This document shows positions 11,150 through 23,373 of a DNA stretch of 64,000 nucleotides, piece after piece. Position 1 is the stretch's first letter, and every line of letters begins with the position of its first letter. The DNA is from Anaeramoeba flamelloides (lineage: Eukaryota; Metamonada; Anaeramoebidae). Below the pieces are notes generated by a model. That model was given only the letters and a program-made list of their open reading frames with translations, was not told where the DNA came from and searched no databases. Where the stretch lies: the NCBI GenBank assembly GCA_027625915.1, contig JANTQA010000023.1, positions 62,001-126,000 on the forward strand, given 5' to 3'. The translations under genes were made by a program, and so were the position numbers.

Positions 11150-13140
11150 AGAAAATTTTGTTCTGTTCCATTCTTTAAAAATTTTTAACCATTTTTACAC
11201 CTAATTTTATTATTTATAAATCATTATATTGATTTTCTTGAATTGGTTTATTCTTTTTTGAAGAAACTAAGGTTTATTTATTCATGAATAAAACCTTTTT
11301 GTTTTTTGATTTGATTTTGAATTAATCAAAATTGATTTAGATCAAGCAATCCAAAAAAATATTCAGACCAAATCAAATAAATTTGATACAAAAGAAAATT
11401 AAGTTGAAAAGTTGAGAAAATAAAAAAAAATCTAAAGAAGAAAGAAACTAGTTACAAAAACTTCACATATACAAAATTCATTTTTTGATTTCTAATTGGT
11501 TAACTAAAAAAAGAAAAAAAATTGAGATATTTTAAACTAGTGTTAAATAGAGTTTATAAAAATTTATTTCAGGTACTAGTCTATATTATTTTATTTTTTG
11601 TCCAATGGTGATAGAGCTGATCTTTTGTATAAAAAGTATTTTTTTTTCATAATCAAACACCCCATTCAATCTTAGAGAAATTAGTTTCTTTTTCTTATTT
11701 TTAACAACTTGTAAATTTTTTTATTACTGAGATTTTGAAAAAGTTTATTGGAATTTCCTCTAGTTATTTTTTGATCTTTTTGAAATTAAAAAAATTTGTA
11801 AAACAATTTTTCTTTTTCTTTAATTTAAAATTTAAAATTCATTTAGGATTAGAACGAAGGAAAAAATGTAATTTTTGTATACTATTTTGAAAACAAATAG
11901 AATGAGATCAAAAATATTTGATCAATTTAGTATAGATGATATTTTATTTTTTTTTTTCGACTACTAAATAAAAAAAAATCAACAAGTTAAATAAAAAGAG
12001 TAATAAAGATTTAGAAATAAAGTATTTTAAGGAGGGAAGTTCATTAAAAAAAAATTTTTTTTTTCTTTACTGTTTTTAATTGCAATTTTTAAAACTTTTT
12101 AGTGCTAACTTTTATTTCGAAAAGAATCAATAAAAAAAATTTGTAAAAAGTAGAATTTATGATTTCCAATCAACCTTTTTTGTTAGGTATTTTTTTTAAA
12201 ATTTGAAAGAATTTTTTCATTTTTTTGTTTTGAAAGATTTTTTGATTTAAAATTAAATTTAACTTTAATGATATGTGTTAAAGAATAAAATTAATTCTTA
12301 ACTGTAATAAGTGAAATTCAAATTGAAACATATTAAAACCTCGATTTTTTCTGCTTTTTTTAAAAACTCATTTCTCAAACAAAAAAATATTTACAAAAAA
12401 AAAAAAATCAAAATAGTTTGAAAGCATGTGAACTTCTAATTCTATTTTTTCATTGTAATAAAACAATATTCAATCAAAATTCTCTTTATTTATTCGCCCC
12501 CATTACTAAAAAAAAACTAATATTTTGAAAAAAATTCTTGAAACAATGTTTGGTTTTGAAAAATTATTTGTAAAAATCAATGATGGTTTGAATTTAATAT
12601 TGTCAAAATAGATTTCATCCTGATCTATTAAAAAAAAAAACAAATTGTAAACTTAAAAATATTTTTCAGATTAAAAGATCAAAATTAATGGCATTTGAGA
12701 AAAAATAAAATGTCACAAATAACTAGATCACAATCAACAAAAAAAAAACTTATAAAAAAAAATAATAATGATAATGGAGATTTAGAATTAAATTTGCAAC
12801 CAATATGTTAAAAATCAAATATTCAAAACAATCAAATAAATTTTTCCAAATTATTGTTTTTGTTAGCAACGATTATATATTGTTTTTTAGTTTTTAACTT
12901 TTGAAATATTTTTATCTTATTATTTAGTTTTTAAAAAGTACTTTAATGTTTTTTCTCTGCATTTTTAATATTATTATATGTATATTAGAGAAATTGATTT
13001 TTTAGAATATAAATAAAGAAGATCTGATATATTTTCTGTTGGACTATTAATTTAAGAAGAATGATTTTTATGAATTATTAAAATGTTGAATCAAGTAAAG
13101 TATGGTAATTTTTTGAAATAAAATATTTAGATGGGATGAT
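11150..13140. other. AT-rich intergenic stretch with one tiny Asn-rich frame
   Basis: No long frame and no recognised repeat. At 12710-12811 a 33-codon forward frame (MSQITRSQSTKKKLIKKNN and so on, ending LELNLQPIC) has the look of a host first exon. Its last codons overlap a possible donor (TATGTTAA), but no downstream exon could be identified. Confidence 0.25.
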
Positions 13141-13402
13141 TTTTTTTTTTGATTCCAGAATATAATGTTGTTAGATAATTTAGAAATATAGATATTAATT
13201 TGTTTGTTGGTTGAATTAGTGGTTGTAATGATTGAAATTTGAGATGTTGTAATTGGTTGAGAGTAATAAATAATATAATTGAGAAAAGATTTGGTATTAT
13301 TATTTGAAAATTTAAAGTTAGTTGGTTGATTATATATAGAAAATTGATTAATTATTTGATTTATTAGTATTTGTTTGTAAAGTGTTTGATTTTTTTATTA
13401 TT
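13070..13402 (-). other. Reverse-strand open frame without ATG, Asn/Thr/Gln-rich
   Basis: The reverse strand reads open for about 110 codons (for example NQPTNFKFSNNNTKSF, then YYSQPITTSQISIITTT). TAA triplets should be frequent at this composition. It lies in the GT-rich arm of a twin-hairpin repeat. The matching arms of the other copies are not open in the same way, which argues against a conserved protein. It may be a decayed gene carried by the repeat. Confidence 0.2.
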
Positions 13403-13900
13403 ATTACAGTCAGTTTCACTTTTAAGGCACAAACTATCAACGGAATTTAAGGCACAAAAAAATCTCAAATTAAGGCACAAAATTTGGAATTTTTTTTTTA
13501 CAATGTATTTTTAATAGAATTTGAATTCTGTGCTTTAATTTGAAAATTTTTTTGTGCCTTAAATTTCGTTGGTTGTTTGTGGCTTAAAAGTGTAACTGAC
13601 TGTAATTTGTTTGATTTTGTTGAAAAGAGAAGTCGATATAATATTTTAATAAGTGGATAGTTATATTTTGTTTATAATTATTATTTATGTTGTTGTTGAA
13701 ATTTTAAATAGAGTTTGAAATGTAGTTAATATTTGCCTCAGGCCATCTAAAGATGGCCTATCATTTCTACTAAAGTAGAAATGAGATTAGAAATTTTACA
13801 AATTTAAAAAAAAAAAAAAAAAAAAAGAAAAAAAGTTTTTCACATTTCAGAAAAATATTTTTATAAACATTTTGAGAAAGTTTTTATCTCTTTTTTATCA
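13141..13900. repeat. Twin-hairpin repeat, copy 1
   Basis: A G+T-rich plus-strand arm leads to two adjacent perfect hairpins at 13741-13783: GGCCATCTAAAGATGGCC, then CATTTCTACTAAAGTAGAAA ending in TG. The plus strand then switches abruptly to A-rich sequence. The same 43-bp core with the same composition switch occurs at 31487, 32625 and 37325. A CAGTCAG MITE has inserted in the GT-rich arm. There is no recognised protein. Confidence 0.6.
13407..13602. mobile_element. CAGTCAG MITE, copy 2
   Basis: A 196-bp palindrome from CAGTCAG to CTGACTG between TA duplications (13405-13406, 13603-13604). Each arm has the TTAAGGCACA-type motif three times with small changes. It sits in the GT-rich arm of a twin-hairpin repeat, 138 bases before the hairpins. 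Confidence 0.9.
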
Positions 13901-14680
13901 AAAATTTAAAAATTCACAATATAAATATAAATTTTTGATTTGAGGAATAAACAATTATCTACTTTTTTAAACTCAGTATTAATATATATATATAACTTTT
14001 TATTCCAAACTTTTTAAATCAGAATATAATCTAATTTTCTAAATTTTGAGAAAATTAAATTTTCCAGAAAATAAAATCTTGTTTATATAATTAAAGGTAA
14101 ATAATTTTGTTAAGATAATTTGTATTTTTACTTACAATTTTTGAATTTAAGTTGATAAAAAAAAATATAAAAATAAGTTAAAGTTTGAAGAAATTTCAAT
14201 GATTCAAAAATTTTATTAGAAAAAAATCCAAAGATATTAATCTATCTGAACATTAACTTCTAAAACATTAACTTATAAAAAATTAATCATTTACAATACA
14301 GTCAGTTCCACTTTTAAGCTACAAACTTTCAACGAAATTTAAGGCACAATAAAAATCTCAAATTAAAGCACAAAATTCAAATATTAGTAAAATTAATTGT
14401 AAAAATCAAAATTACAAATTTTGTGCCTTAATTTGAGATTTTTTTGTACCTTAAATTTCGTTGAAAGTTTGTGCCTTAAAAGTGAAACTGACTGTATAGA
14501 ATTTGAAAATTTTGAACTTTAAATAGAAACGAAATATTTTATCAAATATTTCAACCTTTTTATATATATGGACAAAACATTTTTCAAAATTTTTCCAAAA
14601 TTACCTAAACTTTACTATAAAAAATCCAAACATACTAAAGCTATGAACATTAACTTACAAAACATTAATTATTTACAAGG
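13900..14680. repeat. AT-rich segment with a short duplicated motif around MITE 3
   Basis: A stretch containing AATCCAAAGATATTAATC and GAACATTAACTTCTAAAACA (14227-14290) recurs diverged at 14626-14680 (AATCCAAACATACTAAAG, GAACATTAACTTACAAAACA). The two lie on either side of MITE copy 3. Otherwise there is no gene. Confidence 0.4.
14299..14494. mobile_element. CAGTCAG MITE, copy 3
   Basis: A 196-bp palindrome with CAGTCAG and CTGACTG ends and TA on both sides (14297-14298, 14495-14496). The arms carry the three-motif array; one arm reads AAGCTACA where the consensus has AAGGCACA. It lies between two copies of the ACATTAACTT segment. Confidence 0.9.
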
Positions 14681-14682
14681 TA

Positions 14683-15012
14683 GTGTCCAAAAAGTTTGGA
14701 ATTTTTAATTGGAACACAAGTCAAAAATTAATTGTTTGTATACATGAGTCAGTTTTCATGTTTGTTTTGAAAAAAATGAAAAAATATAAATATTAATTGT
14801 TTTTTATTTATATATTAGTCTCAATCATTCAAATTTATAATGAGTTTAGATAAAGTTGTTGAGTATGCTTGCTTGATATTTCGGTTATCAAGTAAGTAAT
14901 TGTTACTATTTCAAATATATATATATAAGGGAAAAAAAAAAAAAAAATAGTAATGGGATGTTTATATATGTATAAATAGATTTTCATATTCTACAAAATA
15001 TATTGTATAGAA
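14683..15012. other. Possible single Tc1/mariner end, then AT-rich sequence
   Basis: TAGTGTCCAAAAAGTTTGG at 14683 resembles a mariner-type terminus and follows a TA-rich flank, but no inverted partner is visible downstream. The rest is AT-rich, with a poly(A) run near 14931. Confidence 0.2.
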
Positions 15013-15125
15013 TTGAAATGTTAGGAAAGAAAACAAAATTAAACATTAGGAAATGAAAAGAAACATTCGGAAAAGAATTGAAATGTTAGGAAATGAAATG
15101 AAACATTAGGGAATATAAGGAAATG
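15013..15125. repeat. Short degenerate minisatellite (AACATTAGGAAA type)
   Basis: About five imperfect units of roughly 20-25 bp contain A(C/T)(A/G)TTAGGAAA (for example AAATGTTAGGAAAG, AAACATTAGGAAATG, AAACATTCGGAAAAG). It ends at the start of a less AT-rich block. Confidence 0.5.
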
Positions 15126-15410
15126 ATGTGAATGGAGAGAGAAACAATAAAGAATATTATACTCACTCTCTTACTTACCTTCTTTGGCTTTTGTATAGAT
15201 TCTGGTTTTGGTGGCAATTCTGAGGATAAGTGTGTACTGGAGTGGCAAAGGTGGAAATATATAGAGAGATACAAATACTTGCATGCATGTCTACCTTCTT
15301 TAGCTACCCTAACTTACCTACCCACATCCTTGAATCATAGTTGTTGATTATTCGAGAGAATGAAATTCAAAAAGATAGAGAACTTTAAGTATTACTACTC
15401 ATCTGAGTTA
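15126..15410. other. Less AT-rich block with overlapping open frames on both strands
   Basis: Base composition is visibly more balanced than the surroundings. The forward frame 15132-15347 (71 codons) starts MERETIKNIILTLLLTFFG and resembles a signal peptide followed by a short Cys-containing tail. The reverse frame 15086-15274 covers the same bases. Neither matches a family I know, and chance frames are expected in a stretch that is poorer in TAA. Confidence 0.2.
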
Positions 15411-15533
15411 TGATATGATCGAAACAAAATATTAAAAATCATTTCACAAAGTTCCCTTTAGGGTTTATGAAAGAGAAACCTTAACATTTGGAGAGATTAA
15501 TTTGACAGATCTTGAAAATAATTTAAGTTTTTA

Positions 15534-17503
15534 ATGATTTTAAATAATAATAATTTGGAAAAATCCTATTTTAATCATGTCAAATCAATAAGTAAAAAAC
15601 CAAAAAAATATATAATACATTTTATAAAAAATTATTATTTAGATAAAGAAAATTTATTTGATTTAGAAATTAAAGAAATATTCTCAGTTGCCAAAATCGA
15701 AGAATTAATTAAATATCAGAAAAATAAATCAGTTCAAGATTTTGACAAAATTAAACATTATAAATCAAGTAAAAATCAAAGTAACGAATTTAATTTAAAT
15801 TATGAAAATTTTCTAATTACAATTCAAAAAATATTTCTAAATTGGATACAAGATATTTCTCAAAAAAATATTAATTTTATTAAAAAAAGAAATATATTAT
15901 TCATTCATAAATCAGGAGATGAGGGGGTCACACTTAATTATAGACCCATTTCCATAAAAAAAACACTCCCAAGATTTTTTCTTAAATTATTATATGCTTG
16001 GATACAAGATTCTTGGGACATAGTATCAAAAAAACAATTTGGATTTAAGAAAAAATTAGATACACGGATTGCAGTTTTTAATTTATTATATAAATATAAA
16101 AAAATTATAGAAAAAACAAAGAAAAATGAAAATGTATATATAGTTACAATTGATATTCAAAAAATGTTTTGACTCTATTCATCATTCATTGATTTATCAC
16201 TCAATTAAAAAATTTATCAAAAATGAAATTTTAAAAAATGTTTCTACTTGCTTATTACTCAAAGGAAGGAATAGGTGTTTACCAAGGAGATCCATTATCT
16301 CCTCTATTATTTGGTTTTATTTCTCATTTTCTTTTAGAAAAAATCAATTCACTAGCAATACACGTACAGATGTTTGCTGATGATTTGATATTAATAATGA
16401 AAGGATCAATGATTGAAATAAATTATCAATTACAAAAAATATATAAAATAATAAAAGATTTTGGAATGAATCCAAATGATGATAAAACAAAAAAAAACCT
16501 AATACCAAAAGAAAAATTATATCTTGGTATTTGGTTAGACAAAAAAACTCATCTAAAATTTAACTTTGAAAAGGTCAATAATAATTTTGAAAAAATCCTA
16601 CATATTTTTAAAGAAAGGAATTTTTCTAATGGGTTAAAAATTCAATTCTTTAAAGCCGTTTTACATAGTCAACTATTATATGGGTTGGAGATATTTGACT
16701 TTACAGAATCCGATTTCAAAAAAATTGGTATTTGGATTAATAAGAAAATCACAGAATCGCTTTTAATAAACCAATCCACATTCCCCAAGACTTATCTATA
16801 AAACTGAAGCAAAAATTGATTTTGCAAGAATCACAATTTACAAAAGAAAATTCAAATTAATTCAAAAATTAAAAATTTTGGGATTTGATAAATTAATAAA
16901 TCTTCTCCGCTTCAGAGAAAAAGAAACCGAAAACATTAATTGGAAAGCTCGAAATTTAAAAGAATTAGAATCTGAACTCGAAGTTTACCGAATCAATCAA
17001 TTAAAAAATAGTCCAAGTTGGAAAGTACAAAATTATTTGAAAATAATTTTGACACAGGGAAATATTAACAAACAGCAAAAATATTTAAAATGGAAGGGTT
17101 CAACTTCTATTCTAAAGTTAAGAAATTATACAAATTATCTTAATAGATATTCTTATTTTATGAACAAAAATTAATCACAATTTTGTCAATTGTGTAAAAT
17201 AAATAAAGATTTGGATATCATTGAAGATTTGGATCATTTTCTCTGGAACTGCCCAGCCTATGAAAATAATCGGAAAATCTGGATTTCTGAATTAGAAAAA
17301 AATAATTTTTCACTTATTTTAAATAATAATAATATTTATAATACTATTAATAAACAAGATTCAATATCTTTATTAGCTTTAGTAGATAATAAGACTATGT
17401 TTGAATCTATTATAGGATTTCTAAATTCAAGTTTAGGAATTCGGGCAAACAAGAGGAATTCTAAACACCTCCCTTAAATTACAATAAAAAAAAAAAATAA
17501 ATC
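15534..17503 (+). mobile_element. LINE copy C, 5'-truncated, best-preserved reverse transcriptase
   Basis: This is ORF2 from just before the reverse transcriptase to the tail, in four long open pieces. Blocks include NYRPISIKKTLPRFF, FKKKLDTRIAVFNLLYKY, CFDSIHHSLIYHSI, YQGDPLSPLLFGFISHFL, an intact MFADDLILIMKG, the thumb (LYLGIWLDKKTHLKF), SQLLYGLEIFDF, and a C-terminal CCHC-type finger (FCQLC, then DHFLWNC). There are frameshifts near 16165 and 16240, a TAA near 17172 where copy B has a Lys codon, and one more shift around 16800. The 3' end is CTCCCTTAAATTACAATA plus A12. The 9-bp AAGTTTTTA occurs at 15525 and 17504 and may be the target duplication. Confidence 0.9.
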
Positions 17504-17512
17504 AAGTTTTTA

Positions 17513-19085
17513 TTCCCTAAGGAAAATTTTTAAATATAAATTATTGACTTTTCTAAAATTGTTTATTGTTCATATTCTTGAATCTGGTTTTATAAAATAA
17601 AATTTTTTTTGGAATATCTCTTAAAAAAGGGGATAAAATTAATAAATCAAAAAAATTTTCATATTTGTTTAATTTTTTAAATTAAGGACAAGATCTTTGA
17701 GTTTTAATGAAAATTTGGTCAAATTAAAATTTATTTTAGATAGGAAGCTATTGGTTTCCCTGTGTTGATATATTCAAATTACCTTGAAACATAAATTTAA
17801 GATATTCTTTTCAGACCAAAAATCATTTATTTTTGATTTCTGTCAATCAATTTCTCGGGATCTAAGGTACTTTCTTAATAAACTATCAGGATACTTTTTG
17901 AATCGATTCTGGCTGAATTGTTTGGATCTTATCATTGTTCATATAAATACTGATACCTTAAATGAATTTCCACCCATTTTTATATACAATATATCCACAC
18001 GTTTGCCAAAATAATATATTTCTCTATTAATTCTTCATTAGTTTATTGTTGCAGTACAAATATTTTTTTTATCCTTGGATAATTTCTATTTCTTTACCAG
18101 TTTGTAATCTCACTGTGGCTGGGGAGGAACTTGTTGGAAATTAAATAACAATTTAACCTTTTTCTATCAGATCCAAATTTCTAAGGAAATTATTGAAAAA
18201 ATATCAAAAATTGAAATGTTAATCATTTGGGGAATTTTTTTCCATCCAAAGATCCTCAAGTTATTTTTGGATTTTAATAATTTAGCTTCAATTCTTTTTT
18301 CTTGATATTTCGTGTTTGGGGGTTTTATTGAATGGGTTGAGAACTCTTTGGAAACTTTCTATGATTCAAAAAAAAAACAACAAACATAAAAACAATAACC
18401 AAAAAGAAAATAAATAAAAAAAAACTTAACTCAAAAAAAAACCTGTTTTCGTAATCGGAAACCAAAATGTAAAAATTACACTTATTTCCTTGATTTGTGT
18501 TATATTTTCAAAATGTTCTAAGAATTTGGTTTTCTGTTACTGAAAATTTTTGAAAATTCATATCAATTATCTTCTCTCAACACTTATTCAATCTGATCTT
18601 TCTGAAAATCAAATCATCTATGAGGGAAGGAGATCTCGAAAATTTGACTTTGACTGGATCACAAATTGAAAAAATTTTAAAAAGTTATAAAAACTAATCC
18701 CTTAAATAAGGAGAACTGATTGTCATTTTTTGAGTAAAAAGGTTATATTTGTGTTCTGTTGATTATAAGCAAGTTCGTTTGTGTTCTGTAAAAAATTGAA
18801 ACTAACTTGGTTTTTGTTTTGTGTTTTGGCAAAAATTGAAGGAAAAGGATCAGGTTTTTGATACGAGTTTAAGAACAATTAAGGTTGGTAACTTTCTTGT
18901 TTATTTTTTGTTTTTGGGTGCAGACTAAATATTTGTCATCGTGTTGGGTTTGTTTATAGAAATATTGGTGTTTTGTTGTGATAATGTTGAACTGTATTTT
19001 GATTTTGATCTTGACTGATCGGTGAACTTTCACTTGTATCTTCTTCGGTAATTTGTCGATTTGTAATTAGGTGATAAAAAAAATG
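17513..19085. other. AT-rich intergenic stretch
   Basis: A 76-codon forward frame at 17784-18014 (MKHKFKIFFSDQKSFIFDFC and onward) has ordinary residue variety but no recognised domain or neighbour. The remainder holds T-rich sequence and no repeat I could match within the window. Confidence 0.25.
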
Positions 19086-19435
19086 AAAATCAAATTTTGT
19101 AAATAAGCTCCTTTACAAAATTTGTACTTTGAAATTCGCAAATTAGTTTTCGATAAAACATCAAAAAGAAGAGAATAAGGGAGTTTGGAAGTTGGTAAAA
19201 TTTAAAAAATAAGTTAAAGAAAACTTTTTCATCAAATGTTTGTTGCTGTCTTGTGGATTTTTTTGTATTAATCCCATTTTGATAAATTTTTTTTTTAAAA
19301 AAAAGTTTTGCAAGAATGAGTTGGTGAAAACATAAAGAAAAAAACTTTCCAACATTTTTCCAATAAAAATATTTAAAAAGAGTTTTAACACAAATCAGCA
19401 AATATTCCAAAAAATTTTGTTTTCTTAATTTTTGT

Positions 19436-20636
19436 ATGAAAGTGGAAAAACATTATTTGAAGTTTCATTTTTTCGTAAATAACTTTAAATTTATTATTTT
19501 TTTACCAATTGCTTTGGACATGCATTTTAATCAACGTGGTGGTATTTATCATAAGGGGGGAAGCTATCCAATGGAAATTATTACAAGAGTATTAATCGAT
19601 CTTTTAGATTTCCTACTTGATCGAAGGATATTTCGCTCTCAGAAGGAAATTTCGATTCAAAACAAGGTTTCAAGTGGTTATGTTTCTGAATTAAAAATTG
19701 TTCTCTTTCAAACCTTTGCTAACATATATTTCAAGAAAGAAGGTTCAATTTAATTGGGGGTAATCAATTTTGTGATGGATACTTTGAGAATATCATGGCT
19801 GAATCATATTTCTAAATTGTTCATCTGAAATCTCAACAGAAAAAAAACGAGAAATTTTCCAATTGACTTCATTGATCATTTCAAAAATTGAAAAAGATCA
19901 TTATCAATATTGACCTAAAATCCAAAAAACTCTCTGGTGTGATGATCAAGTTTATCTTTCAACGAGTACAATTCATAATTACATTAGAAAAAGAGCCAAC
20001 TTTTCCAATAAAAAAATCAACTTGCACCACCCACAAAGATACTTAAACGGTAATTTTGAGGTACGTTTGCACTACTTGGAAACAATTTCCCGTGCATTAA
20101 GGTTACTTGGCAAGGAAAATATCTTCGTGATGGATGAAACGGGCTTCCATCGCAACAAACGAGAGAATGGTTGGTCTTTAGTTGGGGAAAGATCAAGTAC
20201 AACTGAGAAAGGGGTAAGAAGACTTGAATGGGATATGTTTGCGATGATTAATACTCATGGCATTGTTTGTACCCATTTGATTAATCATAATGCATGTGGT
20301 ATTGATCATGCAGAATTCCTGTTATATAAAGCATTGCCAATAATTAGAAATCTTCCAAATTCAGTTATTGTGATGGACAATCACCCAATACATACAACAT
20401 ATGAACAAGATCTTTCGGATTGTTTTGAGGAATTTGGCTGCCATATAATTAATATGCCAGTCTATTCTCCAGATTTAAACCCTATTGAAGAAGTTTTTGG
20501 AGTGTTGAAACATTTAATGAAAAACTATAAAAATTGTTGGGATAAATCACCCACCAAAAGTATTTTAAGAAGTGTTTTGGATTTTAATTTAAATAACAAT
20601 TGTGAAAATTTTATCAATAAAATTTTCCTCACTTAG
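19436..20636 (+). pseudogene. IS630/Tc1-superfamily transposase (DD36E type), broken
   Basis: Two long open pieces encode one transposase. The N-terminal piece (19436-19753) has a helix-turn-helix (RSQKEISIQNKVSSGYVSEL). The C-terminal piece, open from about 19920, has a second DNA-binding segment (LSTSTIHNYIRKRANFSNKK) and a complete catalytic core: first Asp in IFVMDETGF, second Asp in VIVMDNHPIHTT, and Glu in YSPDLNPIEEVFG. There are 36 residues between the second Asp and the Glu, which I call DD36E. The protein would cut and paste DNA at TA targets. Between the two pieces the frame carries stops and a shift, so it is not functional. Terminal inverted repeats were not found. It differs clearly from the DD34E copies at 36 and 48 kb, and its codon composition is less AT-extreme than its surroundings. 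Confidence 0.85.
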
Positions 20637-20639
20637 ATC

Positions 20640-22970
20640 TCAAAAAGAAAACTTGGTTTTAAAAAGCTTCAGAGAATAAAAAAAATAAATAGACAAATTG
20701 AATATGGATTTTCTGAAATTTGATAATCAAAAGAAAATTATTAATCAATATTTATTTTATTTTTTTTAAGACTTAATAAAAGCATTAAACCCCTCCTTGG
20801 AAATAAAGGAAATTTTTAATTTTAAATGTTTTTTTTATTTGTTATTTTCATGTTTCTTGTACAAAGGTATTAAGTTTTGAAATTTTCTTCAGAAAGAAAA
20901 AGATATCGATCCCATCAATTTTTAAAGGGACTAGTCTCTATTAATTTTTTTTTTGACCAATAACTAAATAAGGAATCTTTATCTTGAAATATGCTTAAAA
21001 TTGAAAGGAGACAGATTTTTCCGATGTTAGAACTTTTTGTTCTTGTTTTTTTTAAATTTTACAATTCTGCCAAAAAAAGTGACTTTTAAAATTTTTCTTT
21101 TGAAAAAAGATCTTTAACCGATGAGAATTTTTTGATTAATTTAGGATTTAATTATTTTCTCAAAAATAATATTTATTCTCATTTTGAAATACGAAAAAAT
21201 AATTTAAAACTAGTGAATATTTTCTCTTTCACTTCTGTTCATCCAACTTGACTCTAGAAAGAACTCAATTTGTTTTATAAATAATTATTTTTTTAAAAAA
21301 TAGTTCTTATTCTTTTCTTTGATTTTTTTTGATTCTGACAAAAACTTTTGGGATGGTAATTTGGGAATACTTAAAAAAACCACAAATTCAACAAAAACAA
21401 AAGAATGTAAACTGAAAAGGTAGATTCATGAAAAAAAAAGAATGGTACAAGAAAAGAAAGAAAATCTTTTATTAAGAGTAAAGCATATATTGTATATTTT
21501 TTTCGAATCAAAGTGTTTTTTTCATGCAAATCCATAAAAACATTTTCATGTTTATTTTTCAAACTATTTTTTGTAGGTCTTCCACAAACATAACAAGGTT
21601 TTGCTTTCTTTCTTATATTTTTTTTTATTTTTTGTATTTTTGCTAAAAGTTGAAAAAAAGCAACTTTCAAAAAAGTGAAAAAATGAAAAAAATTTTTATT
21701 TCTATAAAAACAATAACTAAATTTAATGAATGTCATTTAGCAAGATTTCATTAATATACTAAGAAGTTTTTCATTTTGATTTCAAATCTAAGTAATTGGC
21801 AAAAAAAATTCTAAATCTCTATTAAATTTACCTAAAAAAAATTAATATAGATTAATCCATTAAGAAAAAAAAAACAAATCAAGTTTTAAAGTACTAGTAT
21901 GAAGATAAAAACAAAAAATGGCCATTTTTTTTTGTCATTTTTTTTAAATTAACTTTTTTGGAATTTCTTTGAGTAATTGTTTTGGACTGGGTAGAGGGTT
22001 GGGTTTGAATGTTAATCAATTTTGAATTTCATTCAACCTTTATTGTGTAGAGTTTTTCAAAATGGAGATTGAAAAAAAATGAGAGAAAAAATTTCCATTT
22101 TTTGTTTTTATATTCATACTAGTGCTTTAAGCAAATTTCAAAAGCTTTAAAAAGTTTAAAAGATATTTTGATTATTTGTATATGTTTAAATGAAAGAAAA
22201 GTCTTTATAAATCGAGTGGAACGGTTGTAAATTTCTTGGTTCAGAACGGACACTTTTACATGATTTCAAATTTAAGGAAATGAACAAAAACCCCAAACGA
22301 ATAAAAAAAAAGAAAGATTTTTTGATTAAAAATAAGATAGAATAAAATAATAAGAGATCAGAGTTTAAGGAACCCAAAGGGGCCAAGCTCTTAAAATCTT
22401 GTTTTAAATACTTTTTATTTGTTCCATACAAAATTGTTCTGTTTTTTTTTTTTGTAGGATCTGATCTAAAACCTGAAAAAAGTTTCAAAAATTAATATTC
22501 ACTTTTTTTCACCCCTCTCTTCCAAAAATATGGAAATAAAACTCTCAAAACACTACTCTTAAAATTCTTAAAAAATACCACTTTATAAACATACGTCTTG
22601 ATTCAAAATAAAGTTGAAGTATTTATCTTTTTTTAAGGTCTTTTTTCATTTATTTTTTTTATCTGCAAAACAAAAGATATTTTTTTCTTCTTTTCTGTTT
22701 GTGTATGTTGTTTTTGGGTTGCTGAAAAACACACAAAAAAAAAAAGAAAACAACTTTCAGTTTAAATTCCTTTTTTATAAGTAATTTTGAAAAGGAAAAA
22801 CTAATTAGAATTGTTTTTGAAGGGTGGTTTCATCACCATAAAAAATAGTAAAAATTTTGAAATGATCTTGAGTTACAAAAAACGAATTTGTTATTTGTCA
22901 TGTTACTAGAAAGATTATAGTGCTTTCCGAACTCGTTTGGTTTTCAAATTGAAAAATTTTTATTCAGATT
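20640..22970. other. AT-rich intergenic stretch
   Basis: No supported gene. Two reverse frames stand out only slightly: 21371-21736 (121 codons, with KAKPCYVCGRPTKN in a Phe/Leu-rich background) and 22186-22488 (100 codons). Both are dominated by Lys/Phe/Leu from A and T runs, and I treat them as chance. Confidence 0.4.
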
Positions 22971-23083
22971 AATTAAAAATCCACCATGAGTACGTAGTTT
23001 AGCCAATAATAGAAAGTTCACAATCAAATTATTAAAAACATAGAAATTTTTATAAAATGCGTACTCATGGTGAATTTTTAATA
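22971..23083. mobile_element. Small inverted-repeat element (about 113 bp)
   Basis: The arms read ATTAAAAATCCACCATGAG + TACG on the left and the near-exact reverse complement (CGTACTCATGGTGAATTTTT) on the right. They are about 25 bp long around a non-palindromic centre. It looks like a miniature transposon. The flanking duplication is unclear because the ends merge into A/T. Confidence 0.5.
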
Positions 23084-23191
23084 ATAATTGCCTATCACAT
23101 TATCATTATTTTTATTTTTTAATCTTTTTATTAATTTTTTTTATTAATATGAACAAAACGAAAGTTATTTTTAATAGGGGGTTTCTGTTTA

Positions 23192-23370
23192 CAGCCGTTT
23201 CAACTCAGATGTGAATCGGCAACTTCTCGTTCATCTTTTGAAAACCATTTCAAATAATTTCAAATAATTTCAAATTATTTTAAGTTGTTTCAAATTATTT
23301 GAAATGGTTTTCAACGGTTTCCAAAAGATGAATGAGAAGTTGCCGATTCACACCTGAGTTGAAATGGCTG
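23192..23370. mobile_element. PIF/Harbinger-like MITE (179 bp, TTA duplication)
   Basis: The arms are about 75 bp (CAGCCGTTTCAACTCAGATG... against ...CACCTGAGTTGAAATGGCTG) with few mismatches. They carry CGGCAACTTCTC and CATCTTTTG blocks in both arms. TTA flanks each end (23189-23191 and 23371-23373). A 3-bp TTA target duplication is typical of PIF/Harbinger. There is no coding capacity. Confidence 0.75.
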
Positions 23371-23373
23371 TTA

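Noticed and set aside
14683-14701. Full mariner element starting at TAGTGTCC
   Set aside because: No inverted partner end and no transposase downstream.
15013-15125. CRISPR-like short repeats
   Set aside because: The units are degenerate, vary in spacing and have no distinct spacers. This is a minisatellite in a eukaryotic context.
21371-21736. Reverse frame with CYVCGRPTKN
   Set aside because: The Cys pair looks finger-like, but the rest is Phe/Leu/Lys homopolymer translation and no second metal pair follows.
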